64,000 bases of DNA from Lycocorax pyrrhopterus obiensis. Taxonomy: Eukaryota; Chordata; Aves; Passeriformes; Paradisaeidae. The DNA lies in contig JACSVZ010000008.1 in assembly GCA_014706295.1 (NCBI GenBank), positions 21,059,659-21,123,658 of the forward strand, in the 5' to 3' direction. The position numbers and the translations under genes are program-made. Of this stretch, positions 28,801 through 42,562 are shown one piece after another. Below the pieces are notes generated by a model. That model was not told the DNA's origin. It ran no database searches and saw only the letters and a program-made list of their open reading frames with translations. The first letter of the stretch is position 1, and each line of letters opens with the position of its first letter.

Positions 28801-31303
28801 ACATCGGTGACCTTGCACCCAAAGGATACATTTTGCAGATCCCTATGAGCAAGAGCAGCCATAACATTTTAATTAAGTGTGACGTGATCTTTTCAGTGGT
28901 GCAGGGACATGATAACAAGGATCTAGCTGCTAGTTAAATTTTTTTTGTTACAATATGAGTCGGGATATTTTCTATGTGTCAGATAACAAGGAAAAGACTA
29001 AAAAGGTTTACAATAAATCATGTACGAAAGGCATGAATTAAAAGATATACTCAGAAATAGTCCTTTTAGTTGCTTTCAGTTTGGAAAGGGTGGAATATAT
29101 TACGGATGGTTGCTGTACTGTGGGAGAGGTGGATGGAAATGTTTCAGGCAATCTTTTTGAAGAATGGAAAATCGGCATTAAATAGCAGCAAAACCTGATA
29201 AGATAGACTTGGTTATAATCATCTGCTATGATAGCTGTTCTGTCACTTTACTAGGGGCTATCTTGGAGAGCAAAACCCCCAAACCCATTAAAGCCTTGTG
29301 GATTCCTTCTTCTCATATACATACTTATAAACTCACGCTAGTTCATAAAGTAATAACCTTACATGCTGTATCCTGTGCTATTAATCAAGGATGGCAGAAT
29401 ATTTTCCTTCTCTCTTGGCATATCTTACACCTGGACACGGTCCAGTGGGTAAACACAAGAAACATTCCTGATTACCTGGTCCTGTTGCAGAGGTTAATGT
29501 GTTCAGTTGCACCTAATTTGTTTACATTAGTAGTAATATCCTCATTGGATATGATCTCCAAGAGGGATGTTATATATTGGGCATAATATCCTTATTTCAT
29601 TGCTGCTTATGAAATGTCTTGATGTTGTTATAGTAAGCATTTGTATCTCTGCAATAAATGGTACTACACCGACACTTAGCTGATGTAGATTTTACCCTCA
29701 CCATTCCAATCTTATAAATGAAATGTGAACAACCTATCAGTCCCTTCTCACTGAAAGGTCACTGGGAGCTTGGACATTGATTTCAGTTGAATCATGACAA
29801 AATAGGGGGGACACTTTCAACTGATTTTTTGAGAAATTGAACTGGCAAGAAATGTTGACCCAGGGAATGGATCTTCACATTTCACCTGAATATTAAACTA
29901 TGTACCTATATTGAACAGGACGTTGAAATGTCCCATTGCCTGAGGTCACAAAATAGCGCAGGTTGAAAAAGTCAGGATTGTTTTCAGAAAGAAGTCAGAA
30001 CAAGAATAAAAGAAATATGACACGACTGGTTCTTTGAAAGACTTTTTGAAAATATATGGCTAGAGCTTTACAGTATCTGGATCAGGAAGGGCACAGAGAA
30101 AGCTCTAAGAAGCTACATTCTCAAGCAGAATATTTCCTTGCCATGGGTTGGGAATTACAGAAGTTGGTTAGTAATAATCAGAGAAGTTTTCAATTTAGAA
30201 TTAAATCGACTAAGTCAACTTCGTGAGCTCCTTAGGCTGATGGAGAATCACATCTTGAAGCAGAGCAAGGGAATTTTGTAAAGGAGGGTAACAAGATTTC
30301 ACAATGGAGGGATTTATTCAAGTTAGAAGTTAGATTTAATGACAGGCTTGTCCACACTTTAAAAGGCTTTTCTGGTGTGCTTATACTTGTAGAATATATT
30401 GGCAGCCTTTCTCTGTGGAGATGCAGCGTTCCTTTGATAGTGTAGTTTAAATGATTTTCTCAAATGGAATAACCTATTTTGGCCCAAAGGATGTAACTAT
30501 TTCAGCTTCAGGGAACTGCTGGCAAACAGTATGCATTCACACCACACAGCTCCCTTGGCAAACCACTGATGTAGACCAAGTAGACAACTTCTGAATTTCA
30601 GTTTGTTTCTCTGTAAAAGTCTAGTTTTCTAAGTGTATCCTATCTATTAGGAGAAAAGTCCTCTTCCTTTAGACAAAATTAGTAGATTACACAATCCAGA
30701 TTAAGTATTGAAAGAAAACAATCTCATTTTCTCTGCATTATGCACCTGTAAAATTCGCACCTACCTTGCTTGCAGGGTAACTACTACTGCAAATGCAGTT
30801 ATTGAAAATATGTATGTCAGCTCAGTTCTGGAAAGATTTCACAGTTCACACTAAAAATTTAAGGGAGTGAGCAACTTTCTTAAATCTAACCAGATTGTAC
30901 ATGTGCTTGAAGTTTAAACTGTGCATATTTTTTTCAGAAGTACTTGAGTAAAATTTTAGCATCTTGGTAGAAAGGCTAGACTCAAACTCACCATGCTGCA
31001 GCGGTCTGCTGGCAACTACACAAATGTTTAAATTGAAATTAGTGTATTATATCCCCTTTGATGGAACAGATTGATAAAATACCTAAAGTAATCACAACTA
31101 ATGTAGAATTATGCATATTGCCCCAAAATGCTGGAATTCAAAAGCTGGCTTCTCATGTCTTTGTCACTAACCCAAGTGCATGAACAATTACCTACGCTCC
31201 TTGGCCATTACACCATCAGCTCAAACACGAGTGTTAATCCTACTTTATTTTGGAATTTCTGGGAGATGTCTTTTACGTCTTTTTTCTGGTTGTCTTCTCC
31301 CTG

Positions 31304-31316
31304 CCCCCCCCCCCCC
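31304..31316. repeat. Poly-C run (13 bases)
   Basis: Thirteen consecutive C, then TCCCC, inside a pyrimidine-rich stretch. It is a homopolymer tract in intron 7. Confidence 0.9.
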
Positions 31317-32667
31317 TCCCCTTGGATGCAAGCAATCTATTTCTCAGTTCAAGGAATTTTAATAGAAAAACTGTCATGTTTATATAACTTCCAGTACAGC
31401 TGAGCAGGAAGCAAATAGAAACCTTTGTTTTTATGGTAGGTTGATTCTACAGATTGTCCCATCACTGCCAAGTAAGTGAAACCCAGGCTGAACATTTAAT
31501 ATCGTTTAGACATTCTGAAAATGCATGTTTCCTTCCTCACATGAACATTAATATTGTCTTTTAAATTGTTTAAAGTGAATGTTTTGATTTTTAGAAATGC
31601 CAAAGTAGACATGCATGAAAAGGAACTTGTTAAGGAAAGTTTCTGTGACAAAAGGGTATATTAAAGGAATAAGCCTTTCGAAACACTCAAGAGAATTAGC
31701 TAGAGAGAATTAAAATGGACAGGGTTTGAATTCACATTTTCAATCTACTGCCAGAAAGCTTCAGGACAGCAAATATGAAGCTGATTGTTAATTTTGTTGA
31801 AGTATCAGTATAGAAAAATAACTTTTACTTTCTTCTTTAAAATAAAACACTGTATCTTAAATATGAGCTTCTACACATTTATGATATTCTGAGTAAAATA
31901 GAAATATAATTCTGAACAAAGCAATTTTGTCTTGGACAAAAAAAAAATGTGAACTGATAAATGGAAACCACTTTAGTTGCAAAATAATTTTTTTACTGGT
32001 TACAAAAAAAGTAGTGTGACAAGTAGTTTAATGGAAGCATTTTTTTTAATATACACCTTTCATAATTAATAACGCAGACTTTTGTTTACTTATTTCAGTA
32101 AATAATTTGATTGCAGCTGACCTTTCTGTTTTTCTACTGCTTTATTAATGATGTTGAAGAGATCACTAGGTTATTGTTCTAGCAATATATCTCTCACTTA
32201 GTTGAGGTTTTACTTTGCAACTAATGCTTTTTGAAATGTGGCACCTGAGCAGTTTATGCACCAGCTGAGATGGAAACAAAAGCCTGGAAAGCTTTCTGAC
32301 TTATAAATCTAGAATGTCAATGCATTGCAAGCATTCCATCCTACATTTAGGTATTTGGAGCATTTATATAATCTATAGCCAGCTCTGACCAAATTTTTCC
32401 TCTGGCAGAACACCAGCAGAATGTGGACGATGCACCTGAATTGGTCTTGTAACAAAATAATAGCTATACATAATGGATAATCCAGATCTAGAAGGGTCCA
32501 GCTCTCTCCCGATTTGTGGGAGTCTGTCCTGAAAAGTGCCAGTCACCAATTACCTCCAAAGACGTCAGACAGAAGTCCTGAAAACCTTAACCTTCTCTTT
32601 CACCCTCTCGTATTAATTTATTTTTGGATAGAGGGAGAGGTCATTTTCTTTGCCTTCCTTTCTTAGT

Positions 32668-32741
32668 GTTTTGTTTGTTGTTGTTTTGCTGTTGGCTTTT
32701 TTTTTGTTTGTTTGTTTGGGGTTTTTTTGTTTGGTTTCTTT
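32668..32741. repeat. T/G-rich low-complexity tract
   Basis: Runs of TTTG and a T stretch with one GGGG block. It resembles the tracts at 15364 and 45701. Confidence 0.88.
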
Positions 32742-33759
32742 CCCTAAAGTACATCATATTCTCTGATAATTCACCAAAATATCTGGCATCTGAGTACACT
32801 GAGCTCTTAGTTGTACTCCTCAAAATTAGAGGTAGTTGAATTTCCTTGTCTCCCAGTTTGCATAATTCTGTAGTTTTCTTTAAGGCTTTTAATTTAGGCT
32901 AAAGGAAACTAGGTACTCCAGGATGTCTGAGCAGGTCTAGTCTGAGATACCTCCTCTTATAAATAATAAAAAAAATGTACCTTCTTTTCAGTCAAGTCTG
33001 ATTCCTCAGTACTTACTACATATTGGAATATGTTCTTTTTTCCTGCAGGTTTCAGAATAACTAAAATCTGTAAAATTTCTAGTAACTAAGGATGCTGTAC
33101 CACTGTCTTACAGGCTGTTTTTTAAGAGTGAGAAAGCTTGTTTCCATAGAATATGCTGACAGAAGAGTTTACACATGCAAAACTAGGTAGATGTTTTAAG
33201 ACTAAATTCATCTGCATACCACACATTTCAGCTGAATATATGAGATCCCAAATCCACATCAGTACTTATTGGACTGTATATCTTTTTCGAACAGTGTTGA
33301 AGTGGTTTTGTTTTGTTTTGATTGGCTCTGGGCAAAATTTGTTTATGCAGGAAGTTTCTATGATGTCATTTGAAATGCTTGATTGAAATGAAGTGTAATT
33401 TAAAGGATTTGCCAAGACAGCAAAAACAAAACTTCAGCAACGTATTTCATGACTTTAAATAAAACTGTGACAGATTGGTATGGTACATTTCATAAGCTTT
33501 AAAGCTGAAATTACATGGACATCTTCCAGGTACAGTTGAGTTATTTGTATGAAATTGAGACAGCACTTGCAGTGATTCAAAGCTTAAGCATAGTTTTGTT
33601 TTGCTTGGTGGAACAGTGAATTTAGTCTGAATAGAGGATTCAGAGAGGCTAAAGCTGTTAGCAACAAAAAGTCATCTTGTGTGCAAGCCAAAAGTGATAA
33701 ATATTTGACATCAGAGTATAATTGGTGACAGCCATGTTCAGGCATCGATGTCGTGGAAG

Positions 33760-33990
33760 GAAGAAAAATATGTTCTTCCCATAGAGGAAGAACTTCTTAC
33801 TGGTGTGAGTGACTGTGCGCTGGAACAGATTGCCCAGAGAGGCTGTGGAGTCTCCCTCACAGGAGATATTGAAGAACCATCTCGATGCGATTCTGTGCAA
33901 CGTGCTCTGGGATGACCCTGCTTGAGCAGGGAGGTTGGACCAGATGACCCACTGGGGTCCCTTCCAACCTGATCCATTCCATGAAAGCCA
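33760..33990 (+). mobile_element. CR1 LINE 3' end, truncated
   Basis: In order, the block shows a GAAGAACTTCTTACTG segment, CTGGAACAGATTGCCCAGAG, GGCTGTGGAGTCTCC, GGAGATATTGAA, TGACCCTGCTTGAGCAGG, GTTGGACCAGATGACCCAC and GGGTCCCTTCCAACCTGA. These are the characteristic consecutive motifs of the 3' untranslated end of avian CR1 retrotransposons. The element is heavily 5'-truncated and diverged. The terminal octamers are decayed (CATTCCATGA), so it is an old copy. Open frames on the - strand over this block (33658-34029) are a by-product of the repeat. Confidence 0.9.
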
Positions 33991-36900
33991 GAGGACAACA
34001 GTACCATCCAGGCTGTTCAACTGTTCCAATCCCTAGAGAGAGCCATACTTTCTAAATAACAAGTAGGTTACTAAATTCTTATGTTGGCCATTATCCCATT
34101 TTGTTGTCTTAGTAGAACCAGATTGGTGGAAGACTAACTTTATGAACTATTTTAATAGCGTACAGTGAAATACAATTTTGCAATAGTTTTTCACAGAAAT
34201 TACTTTTCTGTTTTTAACAACTCTGAAGTTAAGGTTGGAGAGAAGTAGTTTCAGCATGTGAATAATAGGTGGTCCTCCTCAAGATGGTGCATACAAAAAT
34301 AGGTGAATCACTTTTTTTTCAATGTTTTTGTTTGTGATAAATTTTTTTAATCAGTTCTTCAAATTTTGAGTTCCATTCAGATTTTCATGTTGTTCCATGA
34401 CTATGGTTTTCTTAGATGCTAGTGCAAAAGTGAATCCTTACACAGTCTTATTTTAAACCAAATATGCTTTGAAATAACCGTTTGGCTAAAGGTACACAGA
34501 AGGCAATATATAAACACACCATTCACCATTCATTGTTTTCACAGGGCAGTGAAATATTTTCAGGATTTTGCATAGAATATGATTAACACATTAAATAATT
34601 TAAATGCAAATAATCTAAGAGAGCGTTCTAAGTTCAGTAAATAGCTCTAAGTTTAGCTACACTGGTCATTCAAGTTCCTCAATTGAGTAACTGTTTTCTG
34701 ATTTATCTTTTCCTTTTATTGCATTAAATATCTGTTAAAGCAAAACTTAAACCCGTCATCACGACTTGAAGAGGAGTACCCAAGTGTCTCATACTCTGAG
34801 AAATGTCTAAGTTTCTTTTGGGTCATAAAAGATACAGTCAAGCATAGCATGACATACTTTGGTCTTTGAAAGTGCATTTAATGAGACGAGGAGAGTGCCA
34901 TGCATTACTACACGTTTTTTGAGGCAATGTAGTCACTGAGGGTGAAATTATGTTTCAAGTAAATTTAAGTGCTATTGCACAGGTTTTTCACTGGTTCTCT
35001 TCACTTCAGCGGTTTTTACCTTCAGAACAAAACTCGTAGAAATAACCAGTGATGTGGTCCCTTCTGCTGCAGCAGGTAATGCTTCTTTCTCCTGACTTGA
35101 TACAAGAAGATCTTTTAAGTAATTAGTTCTCTGCATTGTTAGGTCTTTCCCTAAAAGTCTTCTTGAACAGAAGCTACTGGTGCACAATAGCAGTGATATC
35201 CTGCTGAATAAATGAGAAACCAAAAATGCTTGTTTTTGTATCCTACATTAAAGCTGTATTCCCTTATGCTGCCTAGTAAGGTTTCTGCTCCTTAAAAGGA
35301 AGAGCTTTTTCCCAATACTGCTTCACTGCAGAGTTGGATTAACTTCAAAAATAAAATAAATATGTTCCACAGCCATGGAAAATGGGTTCTGCCTCCAGTG
35401 AATTAGAATTACTGTTACACCGGGCAAGAAAAATAGCATTTTAATGAAGCATCCACCCTCAAGCACTCTTTCCAGAGAAGGTACCTGTGAATCTTTGCCA
35501 AATACTTACATAGTTCTGCTGGGTTTATGTTGAATTACTTGGCTGGGTGAAGAAGCTGCTATATGCTACCTTTGGCAATTCAAACCTTTGTAGAAGCCTG
35601 ATTTATAGCTGCCCAGGGGAACAGTTCTCAGTTTTCACTATGTTTTTATTTCAGAGACAGTGTAACCTAAATAATTTTATTCTTAAATTAGTGAGAAAGT
35701 AATTCTGCAGACAAAGCTATGACAGCAATTTTTTACCCACAAATACCCTCAAAATGAACCAGGGTAGGTCTCATAACCGTATGGTGTCTTTTCAGTTAAA
35801 TATACCATTATTTCAGTTTTAATTTAATTGTCTTTGCTAGTGGCAGAATTTATTTCAGTTGATTTAATTAGATTATTGCTATTTCAGACATTAATCAGCA
35901 TCCTATTAAACGATCTCACAGATATTAATTATACCCCAGAAGAGCACTGTAATGTACAGTCAGGGAAGAATTAGTCCTCAAGGGGCAGGAATTCCAGAAT
36001 TTCCTTTGATACGGAATAAAAAGTCTCTGTCAGTTTGGCTTTAGAATTCCAGAAATATTCAACTCAAAATTTTTATCAGCGGGTGCAAACTAAATGCAGT
36101 AGGGTGACTGAAAGGCTGGGTCTTGAACTCAGAGTCCAGCTACAAAATGTTAGGACAGGTATCTTCCCATGCTGGCACTTTTCATCTCCACTGGTGTTTT
36201 ATTGTACCTTGCCACCTATGTATCATTAGAAAGAAAAGAGAATTAATTTTGACACTGACTGGGAACCACTAGTATCAAACTGCCTTCAAAGGCAGTTAGG
36301 ACCTAATCCAAATAACAACCAGTAGAGCAGAAATTATCTGAAGAAGCCCAACCCGTATCTATCTTCTACAGAGCCCTGATTGGATCTTGGTTTATTATTT
36401 TCCTCATTACTTCAGGCATGTTACCTTATTTTTGAAAAGCAGGCACTGACTGTGTTGGCCTTCACTGAATCAGGGGTATAACAAATGACAACGGCCATAG
36501 ATACTTGCAATGTTAAGGTGGGGAGGAATCTTCTTGGTTATTATTTTTTAATAATTCTGCTCAAAATAGTCGTCTAGTACTTGTAATTAATTTTTGCATA
36601 AAGTAACCTGGTAATCTCTACAGCTCTGTCTTCCTATTTACTACCCTGTCCTGCAATGGAAGGCGTTCCTGAGTTTTAATTCTGGAATCAGAGTGATCTA
36701 TGACTCCTAAAACTCCAAACTTAGGGAAGCATAATACGGCTTTATGTGATAAATTGTATAGATGAGCCTTCTGTCTAATTTGATGAACCATAAAATGACG
36801 TCTTGCTTCTGGCATCCCCATTGATCTTATGTCTTTGTCATGTTTAAGGTGGAGATCAAGCACCGAGAGAACAAATGAAGCTGGTGGTAGAGTTTGGCAG

Positions 36901-39684
36901 GTTTGGGAGCCCCTGGTTTATTCTGCTTGAATGTTCCCTCTTCCCCTCTCTCTCGGCTGACAAAGTGGTCACTGCACAATGCGAGTCAGGCCTGCCAACA
37001 CTTACATTTTGTATTCTGCTGTCTCTGCTTTCTCTGTGTCAGTGTTTTTGGATTGTTAACTTTGGTTGAGCTGCTTTTGCACTTCAGTGAGCATTTATTT
37101 TCTTGCTACCTACTCTATATGTATGTGAACCACCATGGCATTGACAGTGTTGAATCTAAATGTTGTTTTGAAAATGTGGAGCTGACCTGAATATTAAGGA
37201 AAACTCCTGAACTAAAGCTGGAAGTGATTTGAAGAACAGCTTACATGTGGTGTACAGGGCTTAGCTGGTCATTTATGCTAGCAATGGTCTGGTACAGTAT
37301 TATGCTGCGACTTAGGCTGTTAATACTCTCTACAGTCAGAATTTGTCAGAATCTCTGTTTCAGAATAAGTAATTGAGAGTTTCATTTTACTTCAAATAAA
37401 TGTTACAGTATTTTATTGTAATTTGGAAGACACTTTCTGTCACAAATAAAATAACTTTCTGACTTCTTTTAACTCTTACCCAGTTCCTGTTGCAAATGAA
37501 ACAACCATGTTGCAAACATAATAATTTCTCCCATTTAACAAACTCCTTCAGCACAAAATCAGTGTTTCAGAAACCCTTGCACAGATCTGACTCTGCTCCT
37601 TTCCTGTCAGTGTACTAATTGTATACGTAGCAAAGGTTAATGTCCTTCTTAGTCAATAAAGCCACTTACTCTGGGTCCAGATTTCAGACCTGAAAAAAGT
37701 TTGGGGGAAAAAATGTGCTGGAATAATGAACTTCTGATTAAATCCTGAATTCAGTAAATTCTCTTTAGGCAAAATATTCAGAGAATTTTACTTAATGGTC
37801 TACTTTGTAGACTACTACTTTTCTATTTTATTAAAACTCTAATAATTTATATCTAAAGATGGGACATTATGTAACAAGGTTTTGAAAATCTGTAGTATTA
37901 GAGCCAAGAATTATTTTGTAACTATTTTGCAATTGATAGATTTCTTCTTCTGTCAAACAGCCAGGATTTTGCTTTCTATGTAGTAGTTGTAGCACTGTCA
38001 CACTCCAGTGCTTCAAACTTAAAGAAGTTTTTTTCTGTTCATGAGGGGTTTATGCAAAGAAAATATGTAGTTCTTCATAGTTTGACAGTAACTCAGAATT
38101 ATTTTAATATCTGCCTGTAAGAAATTGTCTATCCCTTGTTCTATGTCTCAGTCTGTAAAGACTGCTTAATAAGCAAATCCACAGGCATGAAGACTACCTG
38201 GGATTTGGAATAGAAATATATGTTCCTTTTCCTGAAAGGCACATTTTGGTTGGAGATAGGTTGAGTTAGATAGGTTAAGTTGAGAAGCAACTTAATCAGG
38301 ACTGCCATTATTAGACAGAATTCCTGTGCCACTTCTGTTTGGTCAAACTCTACTGATGTCAAACAATAGTTCTACATTGCTGTTACCGTGGGAGTTAAAT
38401 GAGACCCAGCACAGAGGACACCTCCCTAGAGTAAAAATAGGGCATCGATATCAGAACAGACACAAAGAAATGTTTGCACTATGTGTACATTATGTGTGCA
38501 TGTCCCATTGGAGCCATAATTACGTGTTTTACTGTGCATGTACACTAAGGCTACTAGGGTTTCCCCTCAGGAACATGCATTTTATGGTTCTTACAGATTA
38601 TTTGTTTGCTATTTCTTAAAGAAGTGATTCTGCTACTTATTCTTTGCTGCTCAAACAAAAGATCATTGTGTTATATCACTGTATTTTCATTTCTTTAGCT
38701 ATGCGTAACCTTCTGCAACATTTAATTCCTTTTCCATTGCCACACAATCATCACTTCAGCAACTGCATTTGTTCTTCTTATATGTTTATGCATATTACTC
38801 ATCTATATTCAAGAAAATCTTCAAATGGCCTCACATATTTTCAAATCGCTTGGGGATGCCTGTCTAGAAGCTGTCCTCCCTGCATTTCCCGAAAGAAGAA
38901 TGCAGAGAAGATGACGCTTAATTTAACATATAATGAATTCCCATATTTCTTTCCACAAATAAAAGGCTTGTCATTTTTTTTTGTATCAGCTTCCAGCATC
39001 TTAGCTAGGATCCAGCTTGCTATACAAATGAATTTCAGATGGATTTCTTTTAATCTGAGCTCTCTGGAAGGAAGGGAGAGTTACATCCTCTGATATTCTG
39101 TGCAGACTCTCCACATGCTGTCTAAGGCCCACTTCACATAGTACTGATCTGAGATTACTTTTACTGATTTTCCTAGCTTTCTGTATCAAAATATAACTAT
39201 ACAATAAAATGCTCAGGAAAAAGATAAGTAAAAAAATCTTTCCAGTTTTATGGTGAATATTGGCTGCATAGCAATTCTTGATGGACTGATTTTTTTCAAT
39301 GTCTTCCCTGATACCAATCACTCTCCGTAACATATTTCAGAGTTATGGGGTTTTTCTTATTCAGTGTATAGGCTGCAAATGTCATAGGTAAAATACCGAA
39401 TAGCATCTGAATATTACCATAAAAAGAAACTATTTTAGTAAATACAATCCAGTTTCACCAAATAGATTAACTTGAAACATTAGCAAACACCCAGTGTTTG
39501 AGAGTTCGTGTCTTCCCCTGCAATTATTATTTTTCCACAATTCTGACAGGAATAAAAAGTTCAGTCGCATAGAAAGAAGCTTGAAATGACTATGCCAAAT
39601 CTGTTTTTGTTCACCACTATTTGCACCCACTTCATTGTGCTATATTTTGTGCTGTCAAATGAGTGTATGATTTGAAGCTTTATA

Positions 39685-39700
39685 ATGTAATTAATTACAT
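39685..39700. promoter_or_regulatory. 16-bp AT palindrome, candidate homeodomain site
   Basis: ATGTAATTAATTACAT is a perfect 16-bp palindrome containing TAATTAATTA, two overlapping TAATTA cores as bound by homeodomain dimers. GCAATTAATT follows directly. In AT-rich DNA such a palindrome can also arise by chance. Confidence 0.3.
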
Positions 39701-40041
39701 GCAATTAATTTTCTGAATTCCAGGAAGCCCACAACAATTTATGCTTCTTTAGTATTTATTATAGTTGATCAGGCATTGGAAATCAGCACCTGTTAGTTGT
39801 CAGTCTACCAGGTTCTTAAATATATATGCTTGACTTCATGCAAATGATTAATGGTTCTGAGTATCTGTGGCAGTGTTCTCATGGGTGAAGTTCAGAATGC
39901 TTGTTTAAACACTGAAAGATTTAACACACATGGGACTTCATACAACACTTTTAATGCTATCATGCCAACAAGAATCTTCTCTGATTAAGGAATAGATAGT
40001 ATTTGCTTAGTAAATGTAGTCATGGCTATGCTGTGACTGTT

Positions 40042-40104
40042 ACAACAAAATATCCCAAAACCAAACCAAAAAACCCCAAAACAACAACAACAGACCCCAA
40101 AAAA
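40042..40104. repeat. A/C-rich low-complexity tract
   Basis: Runs such as CAAAACCAAACCAAAAAACC, then CAACAACAACA. It is the reverse complement type of the T/G tracts and the only long one in this orientation in the window. Confidence 0.85.
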
Positions 40105-41402
40105 TTATTTGGAAATTTTTCATCTGTGTTTTTTGAGAGATAGAAATACCACTTGTCCAGCTTGTCTCTAGTCCAGATTCTGAGAGTGCTGAACAAGTGG
40201 GCCACAGTCATCTCTGATGGTCTTTCAGAGCAGCTATTGAAAATCTTTTTCTTCTTCTGAATATTAAGTGCCATCTTTCACAAAAAGAGTGTAGAAATGC
40301 CCTTCCTAAGATGGTTTTGAGAATCAATTAAACAATATGGCAGCTGTGAAGAAACAGTATTTTAGACTACTCTGGAAAGCATGGTACTAAACTGGATTCC
40401 TGGTCCAAAGTTCCTGGTTGCCTTTCCATTTTTAATCCGAAGTCAGGCAAATTGTTTGTTATTTGCCAACAAGGACAGATCTGAGGTAAATTGCTTAACT
40501 GGAGAACTGTTTTCACACAGAAATGAAACAAGAGTTTTGCTTGAGAAGGATTTGTAAAAACTATTATAATCTCACTCTGAATGAAGTGTGAATCTCTGAA
40601 ACCAGGAAAACACAGTCTAAAGCAAAACATCACAGGAACCTATTACCAAATATCCTAAGTAAAACAAAGACAAATCTAGCACAGTCTTTAAGGTTTCAAA
40701 GTCAGAAGTTGTTTTTCTGATCATTTAGTACTGCATGAAGGCCATTCTGCTAATCGCTTCAATGGTCTGAAAAGCTTCACAGAAGAATTTTATCCTGGAA
40801 TTTATCGTATTCCTTCTGGTTTATTCCACAGCAGGGTAACAGCTGGATTGTCAAGTAAGAAAAATCTTTTATGTCTATCTGAATGTAATTCTAGGAACTT
40901 AAAAACTACAAGGTACACTTTAAAGAGTTGTCAATGAGAAAGAATAGGTGAGGTGCACCCATGAAGGCAAAAAAAGTCTAATACAGAACCTGTAAAATCG
41001 AGGAAAGAATGCCAGAAAAACAAAAATATACCTAGATCTGTGCATTCTTCCTTATCATTCCTATGGTCTCTAAATGCTAAGCAGACAAAACTGACAATGT
41101 CACTTCAGTAGAGCATAAAATATTGAGAATAAATTATCCGTGTTGTGCAAAAAGGGAAGAATCAAATTGTAGGGCAAAATTATGTAGACCTGAAAGAAAT
41201 CTGGACATAGAGGATGACAGCGAAGAAAAACTACAGTACAGCGAGCTTAGCTGAGTGTATGTACTGGGAATAGTGGCAGACCTGGATAGAGCTGCCCACA
41301 GCTGCAGAAAGGGGTTGCTCTTGGAGACCAGTCCTCACAATTGAAAGGAGTTGGTAGGGAAGATGGTGGTGAAAAAATCTAGGACTTAGACTGCAAAATT
41401 TC

Positions 41403-41446
41403 AATATTATTATTTTTATTATTATTCAATATTATTATTATTTTTA
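41403..41446. repeat. ATT microsatellite
   Basis: Repeated ATT/TTA units in two copies of an AATATTATTATTTTT-like block separated by ATTATTATTC. Confidence 0.9.
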
Positions 41447-42516
41447 CTGAAACGTCATTGCACCTCTTTTTATTTTAAAAGAAGTACCCACATCTTATAT
41501 AAAATCCTTGTGATTAGAGTATGTAAACTGTGGTGTGCCAGAATCAAATCCCTACATCTCCCATCATTGATTAGTGTTCTAAAAACACAAGCTCAGGTGG
41601 GTTTATGGCACCCTGCAATATAAAATGGGAGATTTGTAGATCCAGAGGGAGTGCAATGTAGCATACTGACTAGGAGGCCTTTCTAGTGAGGAAAACTCTT
41701 ATGACCCTGCTCCCTGTACCAAGCACTGGCTCTGTGTTTTGTATTTAACAGCCAGTGAATGACAAATAACTTGTCTGTGTAAACATCAAATGTTGTTCTC
41801 CTTCCTGGCTGAGTGGTTTTAATTCAATAGCTAACAACAACTAAATAACCTGTGGACACTGGCATGGACCCAAATTCTGAACTCCGGTCCTGGAACTGTA
41901 CCCCACTACAAGTCAGGAGGAGAGAAGACTGAAAGAGATGTTTCCTGTGAAGCAGGAACAATGCCAGTATTCCTAACTGAGGAAAATAAGGCAATACAAA
42001 GATGAGGAATCACTGCACCAATCCCCAGGCTATGAAATGAGAGACAAAACCAGGCAATATTAGCATCAATTTGGTGTTCATTTTTCAAACAAAGTGTTTG
42101 TTTTTGTTTTAAGCTAATGATGCTCAGTTAACTCCCTTCAGTCTCTAGATCCTGTTGGATCTCCTAACTGGAGAACATTTAGGCCTGTCTGTAGCCCTTT
42201 GTAAGGAACCTGCTCTCTTGAATCTGATGGGATTTGAAAAAGGCTGCAACCTGCAGTGTTCCCCTTGGTGAGCTTCAGGAACGAACAAGAGATTGAGGTT
42301 CCATCTCTGAGGCACCTCATCAGGTGATGAATTCTGGGTTTTCATAACCCATTTGAAGGGCAGATGTCCGGCACCATGGTGTTTAACTTGCATATAATCA
42401 AGCCCTGTGTCATTTCTAGTCTTTAGGTATATAGTTAGCTACAAATCCATGTACAGAGCACCTTGGTCCTATGCCATCCTATGTGCCCTTTATGTAACTT
42501 TGTGAGTACCCATAAT

Positions 42517-42562
42517 TGTATGTTTGTATGTATGCAAGTACAAATACATATATATGTATGTG
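42517..42562. repeat. TGTA-rich degenerate microsatellite
   Basis: TGTATGTTTGTATGTATG, then imperfect CATATATATGTATGTG. It is a degenerate tetranucleotide repeat in intron 7. Confidence 0.7.

Noticed and set aside
29209..29586. A 125-codon + strand open frame in intron 7
   Set aside because: No recognisable family, no flanking splice or promoter features, and composition like the surrounding intron. It may be a decayed repeat, but I cannot support that.
33658..34029. Overlapping - strand open frames of 123 and 89 codons
   Set aside because: Most of their length is antisense to the 3' untranslated part of a CR1 element, which does not code for protein.
38644..39093. A 149-codon + strand open frame in intron 7
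   Set aside because: No domain, no homology recognised, and overlapping frames of similar size on the other strand. It is consistent with chance.
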